From NCBI RefSeq assembly GCF_017922435.1, contig NZ_VDEZ01000004.1, positions 1-64,000 on the forward strand: 64,000 nt of DNA, read 5' to 3'. The notes beneath the pieces are model-generated. The model saw only the letters and a program-made list of their open reading frames with translations, did no database searches and was not told the origin of the DNA. Every line of letters begins with the position of its first letter. Position 1 is the stretch's first letter. Origin of the DNA: Thalassospira sp. ER-Se-21-Dark. GTDB taxonomy: Bacteria; Pseudomonadota; Alphaproteobacteria; Rhodospirillales; Thalassospiraceae. Positions 18,286-28,340 of the stretch are shown in pieces. The position numbers and the translations under genes were made by a program.

Positions 18286-21200
18286 TCAATGGAAATCATG
18301 GCTGTCGATCTTAAGGCGCTTGTGACTGGTGGTGGGTGTTTCCGGTTTTGAGCCCAGTTGATCCAGATCACCGGCAACTCGAGATGCTGTGGGTGAGGCG
18401 GTTTCCCCGGTTGGCAGGGCGGTACGCGGGCTGGCCCAACGCAGGTTGCGCGGATGGTTGTTGGCATCGCGCGCGATTTTTGTGTTCTCGCTCATCGATT
18501 GCAGCATATGGGTCAGATCGACCAGCTTGTCGGCAATGATGTGCGTCACCCCGTCTTCGCGTTGCAATTTGCCGGTCACGCCCAGAACGGTGGCGGTCAT
18601 CACCTCGCGGCGGTGTTGTTCCATCACCTTGCTCCAGACCACAAGGTTGGTGATGCCGGTTTCATCCTCTAACGTGATGAAAACAACCCCCGATGCCGTG
18701 CCGGGACGCTGGCGGACAATCGCCAAGCCGGCATGGGTCAAGCGATCCCCATTTCGCACATTGGGCAGATCACTGGCGGTGCAGACCCCGGCGGCACCCA
18801 ATGCATCACGCAGCATCGCCATCGGATGGCCCTTAAGCGACAGGCGCAGGCTGGCGTAATCTTCGATGATCTCTTCGCCCGGGCCCATGATCGGCAGATC
18901 CACCGGCGCCTCTGCACCGAATTCTGCTGAGACCCCCATATTGTGGTTAAAGTTCTGGGCTGCTTCAAACAGGGGCAGGCTTGCTGGTGCTTTGCGCCCC
19001 TTGCCAAACCGGCGCACGGCCCAAAGGGCTTCGCGCCGTGACAGGCCCAGCGATCCGAACGCATCGGCCTCGGCCAGTTTTTCAAGGGCTGCGGGGCTAA
19101 GCCCGGTCTGGCGCGCCATCAGATAGACATCCTGAAACCCGCCCGCTGGCCGATTGGAAATCAGGGCAAGGGCATCAAGCTCGCCAAATCCCTTGATCTG
19201 GCGAAAACCAAGCCGCACGGAATGATACCCCGCCGTTCGGCCCAGTTCGCGTTCCAACTGATTGTCCCAGAAGCTGTGATTGATATCGATTTCAAGCACA
19301 CGCACCCCGTGATTGCGCGCATCATTAACCAACTGTGCCGGGGCATAAAACCCCATCGGCTGGGAATTCAACAGCGCACATAAAAACACATCCGGGTGAT
19401 GGCATTTCAGCCAGGAAGACGCATAGGCCAGAATGGCAAAGCTTGCTGCATGGCTTTCGGGGAAGCCATAATCAGCAAAGCCTTCGATCTGTTTGAAGCA
19501 GCGTTCGGCAAATTCCATGTCATAGCCGTTTTTAAGCATGCCATTGATGAATTTGGTGCGATGTTCGCCAATGGTGCCAGTGCGCTTGAACGTTGCCATG
19601 GCGCGACGCAGGTTGTCGGCCTCTCCGCCGGAATAGCCGGCGGCGACAATGGCGATCTGCATCGCCTGTTCCTGAAACAGCGGCACACCGCAGGTGCGTT
19701 TCAATACCGCTTCGAGTTCCGGGGACGGGTAGTCGACCTTTTCACGGCCCATGCGCCGCTGCAAAAACGGATGGACCATGCCGCCCTGGATCGGGCCGGG
19801 GCGGACGATGGCGACCTGAATGGTCAGATCATAGATGCTTTGCGGTTTAAGGCGGGGCAGCATGCTCATTTGTGCGCGCGATTCCACCTGAAACGTGCCG
19901 ATACTGTCGGCCTTTTCCAGCATGCGATAGGTCGCCCGATCTTCCTTGGGAAGGGTGGCCAGATCATAATCGATGTTCTTGTGAGTACGTAGCTCATCCA
20001 AGGCCTTTCGGATGCAGGTCAGCATGCCAAGGGCCAGGATATCGACCTTCAGGATACCCAGCGCATCAATGTCATCCTTGTCCCATTCAATGGTGGTGCG
20101 GTCCGCCATCGCGGCATTGGCAATCGGCGAGAGTTCACAAAGCGGCCCGCGCGTGATGACAAAGCCGCCAACATGTTGCGACAGATGGCGTGGAAAGCCC
20201 GTCAGTTCGCCCGCGATATCGAGAACGGCCTTGAGGCGCGGTTCATCGGGATGAATGCCCGATTGGCGCATCATATTGTCATGCGCGCCCTTGCTGCTGG
20301 ATCCCCAGATGGTTTTGGTCAGTTTGACGATGGTGTCTTCCGACAGACCAAACACCTTGCCAACATCGCGAATGGCGCTGCGCGATCGATATGAAATCAC
20401 GGTGGCGGTCAACCCGGCCCGTTCACGGCCATAGCGTTCATAGATGAACTGAATAACCTCTTCGCGGCGTTCATGTTCAAAATCGACATCAATATCAGGC
20501 GGTTCATTGCGCGCATTGCTGATGAAGCGTGAAAACAGCAATTCCACCTTGTTGGGATCGACCGAGGTGACATGCAAACAAAAACACACCGATGAATTGG
20601 CCGCAGATCCGCGCCCCTGACACAAAATGCCACGGGACCGGGCAAAGGCGACAATGTCATGCACGGTCAGGAAATAGGGGGCATAGCCCAACTCGTCGAT
20701 CAGTTTAAGCTCGGTCTCGATCAGGTTTTTGACCTTGTCCGGTACCCCTTCGGGATAGCGTTTATGCGCGCCTTCCCATGTCAGGCGGATCAGACGTTCC
20801 TGGGTTCCTTCGCCCCATCCGTCATTCTCATCGGGGTATTCATAGCGCAACTCACCCAGGCTGAAGGTGCATTGATCGGCAATCTCGACGGTGCGGGCCA
20901 ACCAGCGCGGGTGCCCCGGAAACAGACGGGCCATTTCACGCGGGGATTTGATATGGCGTTCGCCATTGGGAAACAAACGGTACCCGGCATCCTCAATCGT
21001 GCAGTGATGACGAATGCAGGTCAGGACATCCTGCAATGGTTTGCGTGACCTAAGATGCATATGCACGTCATTGGTCACCACGGCCGGAATGCCAAGATCG
21101 GCCTCGACCATTTCGGTAAATTCAAGACGTTCTGTGTCAAACCCGTCCATGAACCGCCCGACCGCCAGCCAAAGGCGATCTTGGAAATGCGATTTCAAAC

Positions 21201-21648
21201 TGATCAGTTCAGTGCGAAAGGCGTCCCCCGGCACTTGGGGCGGCACGGCGATAAACAGCAACCCTTCGCTGTGCGTGACGATATCGGCAAGATAAATCTC
21301 GCACGATCCCTTGGGCGCGCGCCGCTTGCCAAGGGTGAGGAGCCGGCACAGCCGGGCATAGGATGCGCGGTCGGTCGGATAACACAGCAAGGATGGACCA
21401 TCCATCGGATCAAGCCGACAGCCAACAATGTAACTCAGCCGGTCGGCATAATTGCGGTGTGCGGTATGGCCGCGCACCACCCCGGCCAGCGTATTGTGAT
21501 CGGTGATCGCAATCGCATGCAGGCCCTTGGTGGCGGCGGTCAGCACCAGTTCCTCCGCATGGGATGCGCCTTGCAGAAAGGAAAAATTGCTGCTGACATG
21601 CAGTTCGGCATAGGCCGGATCGGCTGTACGGGTGGTTTGCTTGGTCAT
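18286..21648 (-). CDS. dnaE2: error-prone DNA polymerase III alpha subunit
   Basis: A 1120-residue DnaE2 (ImuC), the translesion polymerase of the SOS mutasome. An N-terminal PHP domain (YAELHVSSNFSFLQGASH, ITDHNTLAG) is followed by the C-family palm with PDIDVDFEHERREE (catalytic Asp pair) and LKVDILALGML. Next come the (HhH)2 region and an OB fold (GVVFITLEDETGITNLVVW). It lacks the beta-clamp tail typical of DnaE1. The ATG at 21648 lies 4 nt after the imuB stop, so it is the last gene of the imuA-imuB-dnaE2 operon and is expected to be LexA-regulated. Confidence 0.97.
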   Translation of the reverse strand: MTKQTTRTADPAYAELHVSSNFSFLQGASHAEELVLTAATKGLHAIAITDHNTLAGVVRGHTAHRNYADRLSYIVGCRLDPMDGPSLLCYPTDRASYARLCRLLTLGKRRAPKGSCEIYLADIVTHSEGLLFIAVPPQVPGDAFRTELISLKSHFQDRLWLAVGRFMDGFDTERLEFTEMVEADLGIPAVVTNDVHMHLRSRKPLQDVLTCIRHHCTIEDAGYRLFPNGERHIKSPREMARLFPGHPRWLARTVEIADQCTFSLGELRYEYPDENDGWGEGTQERLIRLTWEGAHKRYPEGVPDKVKNLIETELKLIDELGYAPYFLTVHDIVAFARSRGILCQGRGSAANSSVCFCLHVTSVDPNKVELLFSRFISNARNEPPDIDVDFEHERREEVIQFIYERYGRERAGLTATVISYRSRSAIRDVGKVFGLSEDTIVKLTKTIWGSSSKGAHDNMMRQSGIHPDEPRLKAVLDIAGELTGFPRHLSQHVGGFVITRGPLCELSPIANAAMADRTTIEWDKDDIDALGILKVDILALGMLTCIRKALDELRTHKNIDYDLATLPKEDRATYRMLEKADSIGTFQVESRAQMSMLPRLKPQSIYDLTIQVAIVRPGPIQGGMVHPFLQRRMGREKVDYPSPELEAVLKRTCGVPLFQEQAMQIAIVAAGYSGGEADNLRRAMATFKRTGTIGEHRTKFINGMLKNGYDMEFAERCFKQIEGFADYGFPESHAASFAILAYASSWLKCHHPDVFLCALLNSQPMGFYAPAQLVNDARNHGVRVLEIDINHSFWDNQLERELGRTAGYHSVRLGFRQIKGFGELDALALISNRPAGGFQDVYLMARQTGLSPAALEKLAEADAFGSLGLSRREALWAVRRFGKGRKAPASLPLFEAAQNFNHNMGVSAEFGAEAPVDLPIMGPGEEIIEDYASLRLSLKGHPMAMLRDALGAAGVCTASDLPNVRNGDRLTHAGLAIVRQRPGTASGVVFITLEDETGITNLVVWSKVMEQHRREVMTATVLGVTGKLQREDGVTHIIADKLVDLTHMLQSMSENTKIARDANNHPRNLRWASPRTALPTGETASPTASRVAGDLDQLGSKPETPTTSHKRLKIDSHDFH

Positions 21649-21652
21649 GGCA

Positions 21653-23290
21653 TCATCCGGCAAACAATCCATGCACCGACCAGATGTCCTGCCCGGCATG
21701 GCCACTGCGAAACAGCCAGATCAACCGGCCTTTCTGATCGCAAATGCGGAAATAATCGCGTGTCATCTGCGACAGGGCGTAATTATCCCGGTCCAGATGG
21801 CTCCACCATTCCGGGCAGATGCGCTCTGGCCCGTCGGCCCGCAGGACATCAATCATCATCTTGCGCCAGCGCAGTTTTGTCGGCGCGCCGTTGGCACTGC
21901 GTTCCATGACATCAACCGGTTCGGGCGGATCAATCAGCCGCACCGGGCGTTTGGGCAAAGGCGCATCCGCAAGACGGGCCGGTTTGGCAGCCCCGGTGGG
22001 CGGCTGCCGGATGGCCGCCCGTTCGGGCAGGTGGCTGGCGTGATGGGCCGGGCGGTACAAAATGTCCTTGGGGCCCAGATGATGGGCAATGCGATCAAGC
22101 AGTTGGGCAAGGGCAATGGTGTCGCTGTTGTCTTCCTGCTTGCGATCAAGCCGGACCTGACGAAAAGCAACATGTTCGACCCACGGGGCATAGACAATCA
22201 CCTGTTCGATGCCAAACCCGGTATCAACCCCGGGCATTTTTTCCGCGAGCAATCGCAGGATATGGCTTTCGGACTGGCAGGGCGTGCCCGTCGTGGTGGT
22301 GATGGTATGGGCATGGCCATCGACCCGGATGGACCGGACGATCAGACGCCGCAGACCAAGGTTTTCATCGCGCAGTTTGGCACAAAGTTCCGCCATCATG
22401 CTTTCAATCGCATGCGCCAGTGTGTCTGCACTCCCCAATGGTTCGCCAAAACTTTGTTTGATCAGCCACGGCGCATCGGGCAGTTCAAAATTCAGATGTT
22501 CGGGCAGACGGCCATAAAACTGATCAAGGCGATGCAGCACATCCGGGCCAAGGCGGGTGGTGATATTGGCACGCGGCAGCGGCGTGATATCGCCAAGGTG
22601 TTTCAGGCCAAGCCGTGACAGAACCGCGAGGATGTCATCCGACAGCCGCAGACACGATACCGGAAACCCGGCCGCAACCGCGTGATCGCGCGGAAGGGAC
22701 AAGATGCGTTCATGTGATGCGCCCGGATGGCCCCCTGTATGGCAACGCGCCGCGGCCCATGCGGCACCCGCCGTATCGGCAATGGCGACGCGGGCAGCAA
22801 TGCTCTGGGCTTTCATGTCGCGCAGGATTTGGGTGATCATGGCACTTTCGCCGCCAAACAAATGACTGCCGCCGGTGATTTCAAGCCACATACCCGCATC
22901 GCCATTAAGCCCATGCGCATGCAGGTCGCGATCCGGCGCAATCCATGGGCTATAGCGGTCCATGAAGCGCACCAGACGGGCAAGCTTGCCATCGCAGAGT
23001 TCAGGCTCTTCGGGGCTATCCTGAAGATCGGGCAGGATGCTGCGCGCATCAGATAAGCGCATGCCGCCCTGCAAACCGGCCTTTTGTGCAGCTGCATTCA
23101 GGCCACAGACGAGCACTCCCTTGTGGTCACTGCGCGTGATCACGTGCGGGGTGGCTTGTGCTTTCGGGGCAGTTTTCGGACTGTCAACATCGCGGGGCTG
23201 ATCAGGCGTGGAGGTGCCTGTCTTGTGTTGAGGCTTCTGACAGTCGGTTTTCCAGTGGGTCAGCCACAGATAAAGAAAACGTTGTTGCAT
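21653..23290 (-). CDS. imuB: ImuB, Y-family polymerase-like mutasome hub
   Basis: A 545-residue protein related to Y-family polymerases but without their catalytic acidic residues, acting as the clamp-binding hub of the ImuA-ImuB-DnaE2 complex. It begins RFLYLWLTHWKTDCQ, the usual ImuB start. GGMRLSDARSILPDL, WLEITGGSHLFGGE and LKHLGDITPLPRANITTRLG (helix-hairpin-helix) are characteristic. Its first 89 nt overlap the 3' end of imuA in another frame, and GGAAAG lies ahead of the ATG. Confidence 0.95.
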   Translation of the reverse strand: MQQRFLYLWLTHWKTDCQKPQHKTGTSTPDQPRDVDSPKTAPKAQATPHVITRSDHKGVLVCGLNAAAQKAGLQGGMRLSDARSILPDLQDSPEEPELCDGKLARLVRFMDRYSPWIAPDRDLHAHGLNGDAGMWLEITGGSHLFGGESAMITQILRDMKAQSIAARVAIADTAGAAWAAARCHTGGHPGASHERILSLPRDHAVAAGFPVSCLRLSDDILAVLSRLGLKHLGDITPLPRANITTRLGPDVLHRLDQFYGRLPEHLNFELPDAPWLIKQSFGEPLGSADTLAHAIESMMAELCAKLRDENLGLRRLIVRSIRVDGHAHTITTTTGTPCQSESHILRLLAEKMPGVDTGFGIEQVIVYAPWVEHVAFRQVRLDRKQEDNSDTIALAQLLDRIAHHLGPKDILYRPAHHASHLPERAAIRQPPTGAAKPARLADAPLPKRPVRLIDPPEPVDVMERSANGAPTKLRWRKMMIDVLRADGPERICPEWWSHLDRDNYALSQMTRDYFRICDQKGRLIWLFRSGHAGQDIWSVHGLFAG

Positions 23291-24023
23291 CGGTTTTGAC
23301 TTTCCAGCTTCCCGGTCGGACCCCGCGTCCCCCGATCAGGCTGAGATGATGGTCGTTTCCTGTTGGTCGTTCTGTTGGTTCCAAGGCGTTTACAGGTGTG
23401 ATTTGCCAGCGCGTCCAGGCGCTTGAGGTCGGAATGCGCCCGTTTCTGGCAAGCGGGCGCAAAACAATGATGCGTGTGCCACCACTTTCACAGGCCAGTT
23501 GCAGACGTCTTGCCGTGGTCAGGTCATAGTCGGTGGTTTCAATGATCACCGCGCGAACTTGACCGGATTTTGCCACTTCCTCACAGGTCCAAAGGGCGGT
23601 GGCCTGTTGATCGACCGTCATCATCAACGGTTCTGGTTCAAGCGCCATCATAGGCAGGGACAGGGCATAAAACCCGCCCTGATCAAGGGCCCGACGCTGC
23701 CGGATCCAGAAGATGCCCTTGCCGCGTGGCGGGGCAGATGGGTGATTAGAGGCATCAGAGGACGCATCCACAGACAATGTCGCCAGATACCACGCCAAAA
23801 GCGACGCCGCGCAATCATCATGGCCGCACAACACTTCATGCAGACCAATCGGGGCAAGGCCGCCGATGCTGATATGATCGCGCAGGAACGCGCCGCCAAA
23901 GGCACGCGCAATCACCCCGTCTGCCCGATCTGGCCCACCGGACAGACAGGAAACCTGAACCTTCCATTGCTGTTCGGCCCGGGCCAAAGCCGCGCGTGCC
24001 TGATGAATGCGTCTGTCTGACAT
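23202..24023 (-). CDS. imuA: ImuA, RecA-like mutasome protein
   Basis: A 273-residue RecA/SulA-like protein, first gene of the damage-inducible mutagenesis cassette. It has a RecA-type core with GLHEVLCGHDD and a signature IFWIRQRRALDQGGFYALSLP; the P-loop is degenerate, as in other ImuA. The C-terminus extends about 14 residues past GSWKVKTDATTFSLSVADP and overlaps imuB by 89 nt. A LexA operator lies 7-21 nt upstream of the ATG and overlaps the ribosome binding site. Confidence 0.93.
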   Translation of the reverse strand: MSDRRIHQARAALARAEQQWKVQVSCLSGGPDRADGVIARAFGGAFLRDHISIGGLAPIGLHEVLCGHDDCAASLLAWYLATLSVDASSDASNHPSAPPRGKGIFWIRQRRALDQGGFYALSLPMMALEPEPLMMTVDQQATALWTCEEVAKSGQVRAVIIETTDYDLTTARRLQLACESGGTRIIVLRPLARNGRIPTSSAWTRWQITPVNALEPTERPTGNDHHLSLIGGRGVRPGSWKVKTDATTFSLSVADPLENRLSEASTQDRHLHA

Positions 24024-24029
24024 TTTGTT

Positions 24030-24044
24030 GTTCCTGTTTTGTTC
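24030..24044 (-). promoter_or_regulatory. LexA operator (alphaproteobacterial SOS box)
   Basis: The plus strand reads GTTC-CTGTTTT-GTTC, an exact match to the GTTC-N7-GTTC direct-repeat SOS box known from alphaproteobacteria. It sits directly upstream of the imuA start, covering its Shine-Dalgarno region, so LexA binding there should silence imuA-imuB-dnaE2 until DNA damage. Confidence 0.88.
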
Positions 24045-24109
24045 TGTTTTATGTGGTCAAAGCGGAACAGGAGTCAAGAGGTGCATTCTAGTAGATGCTT
24101 GTTATAAAT

Positions 24110-25036
24110 TTAGTCGTTGTTAGAAGGCAGTTCAGTCGAAGAAATAATTTGTTCATTTTGCCAGTCTGCATAGGTCTTATTCGTGCCTGCGACGCGCCAA
24201 GTTGTACGGCCATTATCAGGGCGTCCAAAAATAGTTGCAGATGCGGCACTCGGACTGGAAAAAATTGTATCCTCTTTGAAATAAAGAATTCCGTCACGCT
24301 CAGGAACCAGACGCCCTTCTTCAATGAGTTGTTCATGAAGACTACGGTAGCCACCAGCACTGCTATCCCACGATGATCTGGCATGAGAGCCCGCTAGTAC
24401 AACAAAGTCGCCGTCAACTTGCCGTGCTTTCGCGGTCAATTTGTATTTGGGGCTATAAATTTCAAATGTGGGAGATCTTTCAGTGGAAGCCTCTTTTATG
24501 AGCGGGGATTCTGCTGTATTTGGCTTTTCTCTAAGGAAATCCATACCCAGAACAGGCATCACAATTCGAATTTGCTCGATAAAAAATTCCATATCGGCAA
24601 GGTCTGCTTCTGGTAGGTAACCATACTCAGGTGCTGTAGCGTTAACGAGATTAATGCGCCCAGTGCTAGCTGCGATAGAAATTAAGCGGCTCTCCAAATA
24701 CCTTGCGTGGGCTTTGGTAAGGTTCTGGTCTTTGCTGGTGATTACGAATGTTTTGTCCCAAAATTCTTTTGATGCATCATTGTTGTGACTTATCAGGCGT
24801 CGCGAAACGTTGTCACTTTCCCCTATGTAGACGAGAGTTTTGTTTGGGTTCTCAGGGTTTGGACCTGAGAGAAAGTAAACACCCGTTCGGGTAACTTCAT
24901 GGCGTTTCAGTAAGTGGGGCAGGTTGATCCTTGGTGCGGAGATAATATGTCCAGTCCAATTCATTATCTCGGCAGTAATAATTCCAGTAGGTGTACCATC
25001 TACAAGGAACAATCTGATACTTCTGCCCATAGCCAT
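24110..25036 (-). CDS. GIY-YIG nuclease with C-terminal DUF4357 domain
   Basis: A 308-residue protein. The N-terminal GIY-YIG domain spans about residues 48-140: TGVYFLSGPNPE, then TLVYIGESDNVSRRLISHN, with KAHARYLESRLIS carrying the conserved Glu. A DUF4357 domain closes the protein (YFKEDTIFSSPSAASATIFGRPDNGRTTWRV). This pairing is found in restriction-like and mobile-element settings. The gene is clearly AT-richer than imuA and cysN on either side, so it looks transferred. Its substrate is unknown; it may act on foreign DNA (inference). Confidence 0.9.
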   Translation of the reverse strand: MAMGRSIRLFLVDGTPTGIITAEIMNWTGHIISAPRINLPHLLKRHEVTRTGVYFLSGPNPENPNKTLVYIGESDNVSRRLISHNNDASKEFWDKTFVITSKDQNLTKAHARYLESRLISIAASTGRINLVNATAPEYGYLPEADLADMEFFIEQIRIVMPVLGMDFLREKPNTAESPLIKEASTERSPTFEIYSPKYKLTAKARQVDGDFVVLAGSHARSSWDSSAGGYRSLHEQLIEEGRLVPERDGILYFKEDTIFSSPSAASATIFGRPDNGRTTWRVAGTNKTYADWQNEQIISSTELPSNND

Positions 25037-25109
25037 AAGATGTGCATGCCTTTGCTAATGCGTGTATAGGTAGCTTTAGTTTAAGCTTATTCGTTTAATG
25101 GCTGTCAAA

Positions 25110-25142
25110 AGAAAACCCGGCATTCGCAAATGCCGGGTTTTC
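25110..25142 (-). terminator. cysNC terminator
   Basis: AAACCCGGCATT (25113-25124) pairs with AATGCCGGGTTT (25129-25140) around a 4-nt loop. On the minus strand it is followed by TCTTTTG, placing an intrinsic terminator 24 nt after the cysNC stop. Confidence 0.9.
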
Positions 25143-25165
25143 CTGAATGCATGTCTGGGTGTAGA

Positions 25166-27085
25166 TCAGATTTCCGGGAACCAGGCCCCGAGAACACCGA
25201 ATTCTTCAAGCTTGGAGACAATCGCCTCGGCTGCTTCTTCGGCGGTTTGATCGGATGTGTTGACCGTGATCTCGGCGTTTTCAGGTCGCTCATAGGGGCT
25301 GTCGATCCCGGTGAAGTTCGCGATCTCGCCGGCACGGGCCTTTTTATAAAGCCCCTTAACATCGCGCTGTTCGCAGACTTCAAGCGGGGTGTCGATAAAC
25401 ACTTCGATGAACTCGTCTTTCTCAACAAGGCTGCGCGCCAGTTGGCGTTCGCTTTTGAACGGCGAGATGAAGGATACCAGTGTGATCACGCCGGCATCGA
25501 CAAACAGCTTGGCGGTTTCACCAACACGGCGGATGTTTTCCACCCGATCGGCATCGGTAAAGCCAAGATCCTTGTTCAGGCCATGACGGACATTGTCGCC
25601 ATCAAGGGTGTAGGTATGTTTGCCAAGGGCATGGAGCTTTTTCTCAACCAGGTTGGCAACGGTGGATTTGCCCGCACCCGACAGGCCGGTGAACCACAGA
25701 ATGACCGATTTCTGGCCTTTCTGATAGGCACGTGCCCCCTTGTTGATGTCCATTTCCTGCCATTTGATGTTGGTCGCACGACGCAGGGAATGGTTGACCA
25801 TGCCCGCCCCAACGGTGGCGTTGGTAAAGCGGTCAATAATGATGAAGCGGCCCGAATGACGGTTCTGATCATAGGGATCGAACGCCAACGCCTTGTCGGC
25901 CGAGATATTGGCAATTCCGACTTCATTAAGCTCAAGCGTCTTGCCCGCCACATGTTCAAGCGTGTTGACATTGACCTTGTATTTAAGGTCGCTGATCTGC
26001 GCATTGGCAACCTGTGCGCCCATCTTGATCAGATAGGGACGGCCGGGCAGAAGATGATCTTCGTGCATCCAGATGATGCGGGCTTCGAACTGATCGGCAA
26101 AGTCGGGCTTGGCATCCGCATGCGCCAAAACGTCACCACGCGAAATATCGATTTCATCTTCAAGGGTCAGCGTAATCGCCTGACCTGCAATGGCCTCGTT
26201 AAGGTTGCCATCAAAGGTGACGATGTCCTTGACCTTGCTGGTCTGGCCCGATGCGGTCACGATAACCTCGTCACCCGGTTTGACGCGGCCTGATGAAATG
26301 GTGCCGGAAAAGCCCCGGAAATCAAGGTTCGGGCGGTTGACCCACTGCACAGGCAAACGGAACGGCTTTTCAATCGCATCCTGTTCGACCTGCACATCTT
26401 CAAGATGGGCCAGAAGCGTCGGGCCGGAATACCAGGGCGTGTTCGCGCTCGGCTCGATCATGTTATCGCCACGAAGCGCTGAAAGCGGGATCGCGGTGAT
26501 CGAGCTATAGTTCAGCTGCTCGGCGAATTTCAGATACTCGGCAACGATCTGATCAAACTTGGATTGGTCGTAGTCGATCAGGTCCATCTTGTTGACCGCC
26601 AGCACCACATGCTTGATGCCCAGAAGAGATGTGATGAAGCTGTGACGGCGGGTCTGGGTCAGAATGCCCTTACGCGCATCAATCAGGATCACGGCAACAT
26701 CGGCGGTCGAGGCACCGGTTGCCATATTACGGGTATATTGTTCGTGGCCGGGGGTATCGGCGACGATGAATTTGCGCTTGTCGGTCGAGAAGAAGCGATA
26801 AGCAACATCAATGGTGATGCCCTGTTCGCGTTCGGCCTGCAAACCATCAAGCAGCAAGGCGAAATCAATCTCGCCCCCTTGGGTGCCAACCTTGCGACTA
26901 TCTGATTCAAGGGCGGCCAGTTGATCTTCAAAAATCAGTTTGGAATCCCAAAGCAGACGCCCGATCAGGGTCGATTTGCCATCATCCACGCTGCCGCAAG
27001 TGATGAAACGCAGAAGGCTTTTTTCTTCCTGGGCCTTGAGGTAACCAAGAATGTCTTCAGCAATCAGGTCAGATTTATGGGACAT
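25166..27085 (-). CDS. cysNC: bifunctional sulfate adenylyltransferase subunit 1 / APS kinase
   Basis: A 639-residue fusion. Residues about 20-440 are CysN, the GTPase subunit of ATP sulfurylase: P-loop [16 protein letters not shown], switch [21 protein letters not shown]. Residues about 455-639 are CysC, with P-loop [17 protein letters not shown], which phosphorylates adenylyl sulfate to PAPS. This CysNC/NodQ arrangement is common in alphaproteobacteria. Its ATG overlaps the cysD stop (TGATG), so the subunits are translated together. Confidence 0.97.
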   Translation of the reverse strand: MSHKSDLIAEDILGYLKAQEEKSLLRFITCGSVDDGKSTLIGRLLWDSKLIFEDQLAALESDSRKVGTQGGEIDFALLLDGLQAEREQGITIDVAYRFFSTDKRKFIVADTPGHEQYTRNMATGASTADVAVILIDARKGILTQTRRHSFITSLLGIKHVVLAVNKMDLIDYDQSKFDQIVAEYLKFAEQLNYSSITAIPLSALRGDNMIEPSANTPWYSGPTLLAHLEDVQVEQDAIEKPFRLPVQWVNRPNLDFRGFSGTISSGRVKPGDEVIVTASGQTSKVKDIVTFDGNLNEAIAGQAITLTLEDEIDISRGDVLAHADAKPDFADQFEARIIWMHEDHLLPGRPYLIKMGAQVANAQISDLKYKVNVNTLEHVAGKTLELNEVGIANISADKALAFDPYDQNRHSGRFIIIDRFTNATVGAGMVNHSLRRATNIKWQEMDINKGARAYQKGQKSVILWFTGLSGAGKSTVANLVEKKLHALGKHTYTLDGDNVRHGLNKDLGFTDADRVENIRRVGETAKLFVDAGVITLVSFISPFKSERQLARSLVEKDEFIEVFIDTPLEVCEQRDVKGLYKKARAGEIANFTGIDSPYERPENAEITVNTSDQTAEEAAEAIVSKLEEFGVLGAWFPEI

Positions 27086-27990
27086 CAGAAATAACCTTCC
27101 TGCTTCTTCTTCTCCATCGACCCGGCCTGGTCGTGGTCAATCATGCGGCCCTGACGTTCGCTTGAACGGGTCAGAAGCATTTCCTGGATAATCTCGGGCA
27201 GGGTGGCTGCCTCGGACTCAACGGCACCCGTCAGCGGGTAACAGCCAAGGGTCCTGAAACGCACCGATTTCATTTCCGGCGTTTCGCCCGGATTAAGCGG
27301 CATACGGTCGTCATCGACCATGATCAGCATGCCGTCGCGTTCGACCACCGGACGTTTGGCGGAATAATACAACGGCACAATCGGGATCTGCTCAAGATAG
27401 ATATATTGCCAGATATCAAGCTCGGTCCAGTTCGAGATCGGGAAAGCACGGATGCTTTCGCCCTTGTTGATCCGGGCGTTATAGATATCCCACAATTCCG
27501 GGCGCTGGTTTTTCGGATCCCAGCGGTGGGTTTCGGTCCGGAAGGAAAACACGCGTTCCTTGGCACGTGCCTTTTCCTCGTCACGCCGCGCACCGCCAAA
27601 GGCTGCATCGAACTTGTATTTGTTCAGCGCCTGTTTGAGCGATTCCGTCTTCATGACATCGGTATGCAGGCTGGAGCCATGGGTGAACGGGCCAATGCCG
27701 CGTTCCACACCGTCCTGATTGATATGGACAATCAGATCAAAGCCGTATTCAGCCGCCATCCGGTCGCGAAATTCGATCATTTCGCGGAATTTCCAGGTGG
27801 TATCGACATGCATCAATGGAAAGGGCGGCGGGGCCGGGTAAAACGCCTTGCGCGCCAGATGCAGCAAAACCGATGAATCCTTGCCGATGGAATAAAGCAT
27901 CACCGGCCGCTCGAACGATGCCGCCACCTCGCGGATGATGTGGATACTCTCTGCCTCAAGCTGGCGGAGATGGGTCAGATTAGGCTGCAT
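27085..27990 (-). CDS. cysD: sulfate adenylyltransferase subunit 2
   Basis: A 301-residue PAPS-reductase-fold subunit that forms adenylyl sulfate from ATP and sulfate together with CysN. The ATP pyrophosphatase loop is [33 protein letters not shown] and the C-terminal [25 protein letters not shown] tail are characteristic of CysD. First gene of the cysD-cysNC operon; the upstream 350 bp contain two matching inverted repeats that may be operators. Confidence 0.97.
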   Translation of the reverse strand: MQPNLTHLRQLEAESIHIIREVAASFERPVMLYSIGKDSSVLLHLARKAFYPAPPPFPLMHVDTTWKFREMIEFRDRMAAEYGFDLIVHINQDGVERGIGPFTHGSSLHTDVMKTESLKQALNKYKFDAAFGGARRDEEKARAKERVFSFRTETHRWDPKNQRPELWDIYNARINKGESIRAFPISNWTELDIWQYIYLEQIPIVPLYYSAKRPVVERDGMLIMVDDDRMPLNPGETPEMKSVRFRTLGCYPLTGAVESEAATLPEIIQEMLLTRSSERQGRMIDHDQAGSMEKKKQEGYF

Positions 27991-28026
27991 TCTCTTTCCT
28001 GCCGATCAATCATAACTGTGGCAATC

Positions 28027-28044
28027 AACACATAAATTAGTGTT
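28027..28044. promoter_or_regulatory. inverted repeat AACAC-N8-GTGTT, copy 1
   Basis: An 18-bp dyad with 5-bp half-sites and an AT-rich 8-bp spacer, 37 bp upstream of the cysD start. The same half-sites and spacing recur at 28146, which suggests binding sites for a dimeric regulator. No regulator was matched. Confidence 0.45.
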
Positions 28045-28145
28045 TATAAAAGTATTTCACTTAGCTTTGATGGGTAATATGGAACGCCCCGCAACGCAAG
28101 TGTGATTTCTATTTTTACACAAAATTTTGTAGTCGAATGATCATC

Positions 28146-28163
28146 AACACCTTTAATAGTGTT
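28146..28163. promoter_or_regulatory. inverted repeat AACAC-N8-GTGTT, copy 2
   Basis: Second copy of the same dyad, 119 bp from the first and about 177 bp upstream of the divergent membrane-protein gene. Confidence 0.45.
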
Positions 28164-28340
28164 TAATATATCTGCTGCATTTGTAAAAGCCAACCGATCT
28201 ATCAGCCACACGTTTTCAGGCTGCTCAGAGGGAGGGGAACTACCTCTGGTGGATAGGTGTGATGAGGGTCACAGGAAAGTCCAGGCGCAGAAAAGTAGTG
28301 TGACAGCGAGGGAATTTAACTTTAACGGGGCTGGGCAGAT

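Larger units (their letters stand above)
27991..28340. other. 350-bp divergent cysD / membrane-protein intergenic region
   Basis: An AT-rich region between the cysD start (minus) and the first of three membrane-protein genes (plus). It holds two inverted repeats described separately. From about 28200 to 28340 the composition becomes GC-rich again, with several short G-rich words, probably the leader of the membrane-protein operon. I could not identify a riboswitch or small RNA in it. Confidence 0.4.

Noticed and set aside
28200-28340. RNase P RNA-like word (CAGGAAAGTCC, 28272-28282)
   Set aside because: Only about 140 nt of GC-rich leader surround it, and no other conserved RNase P RNA elements were found.
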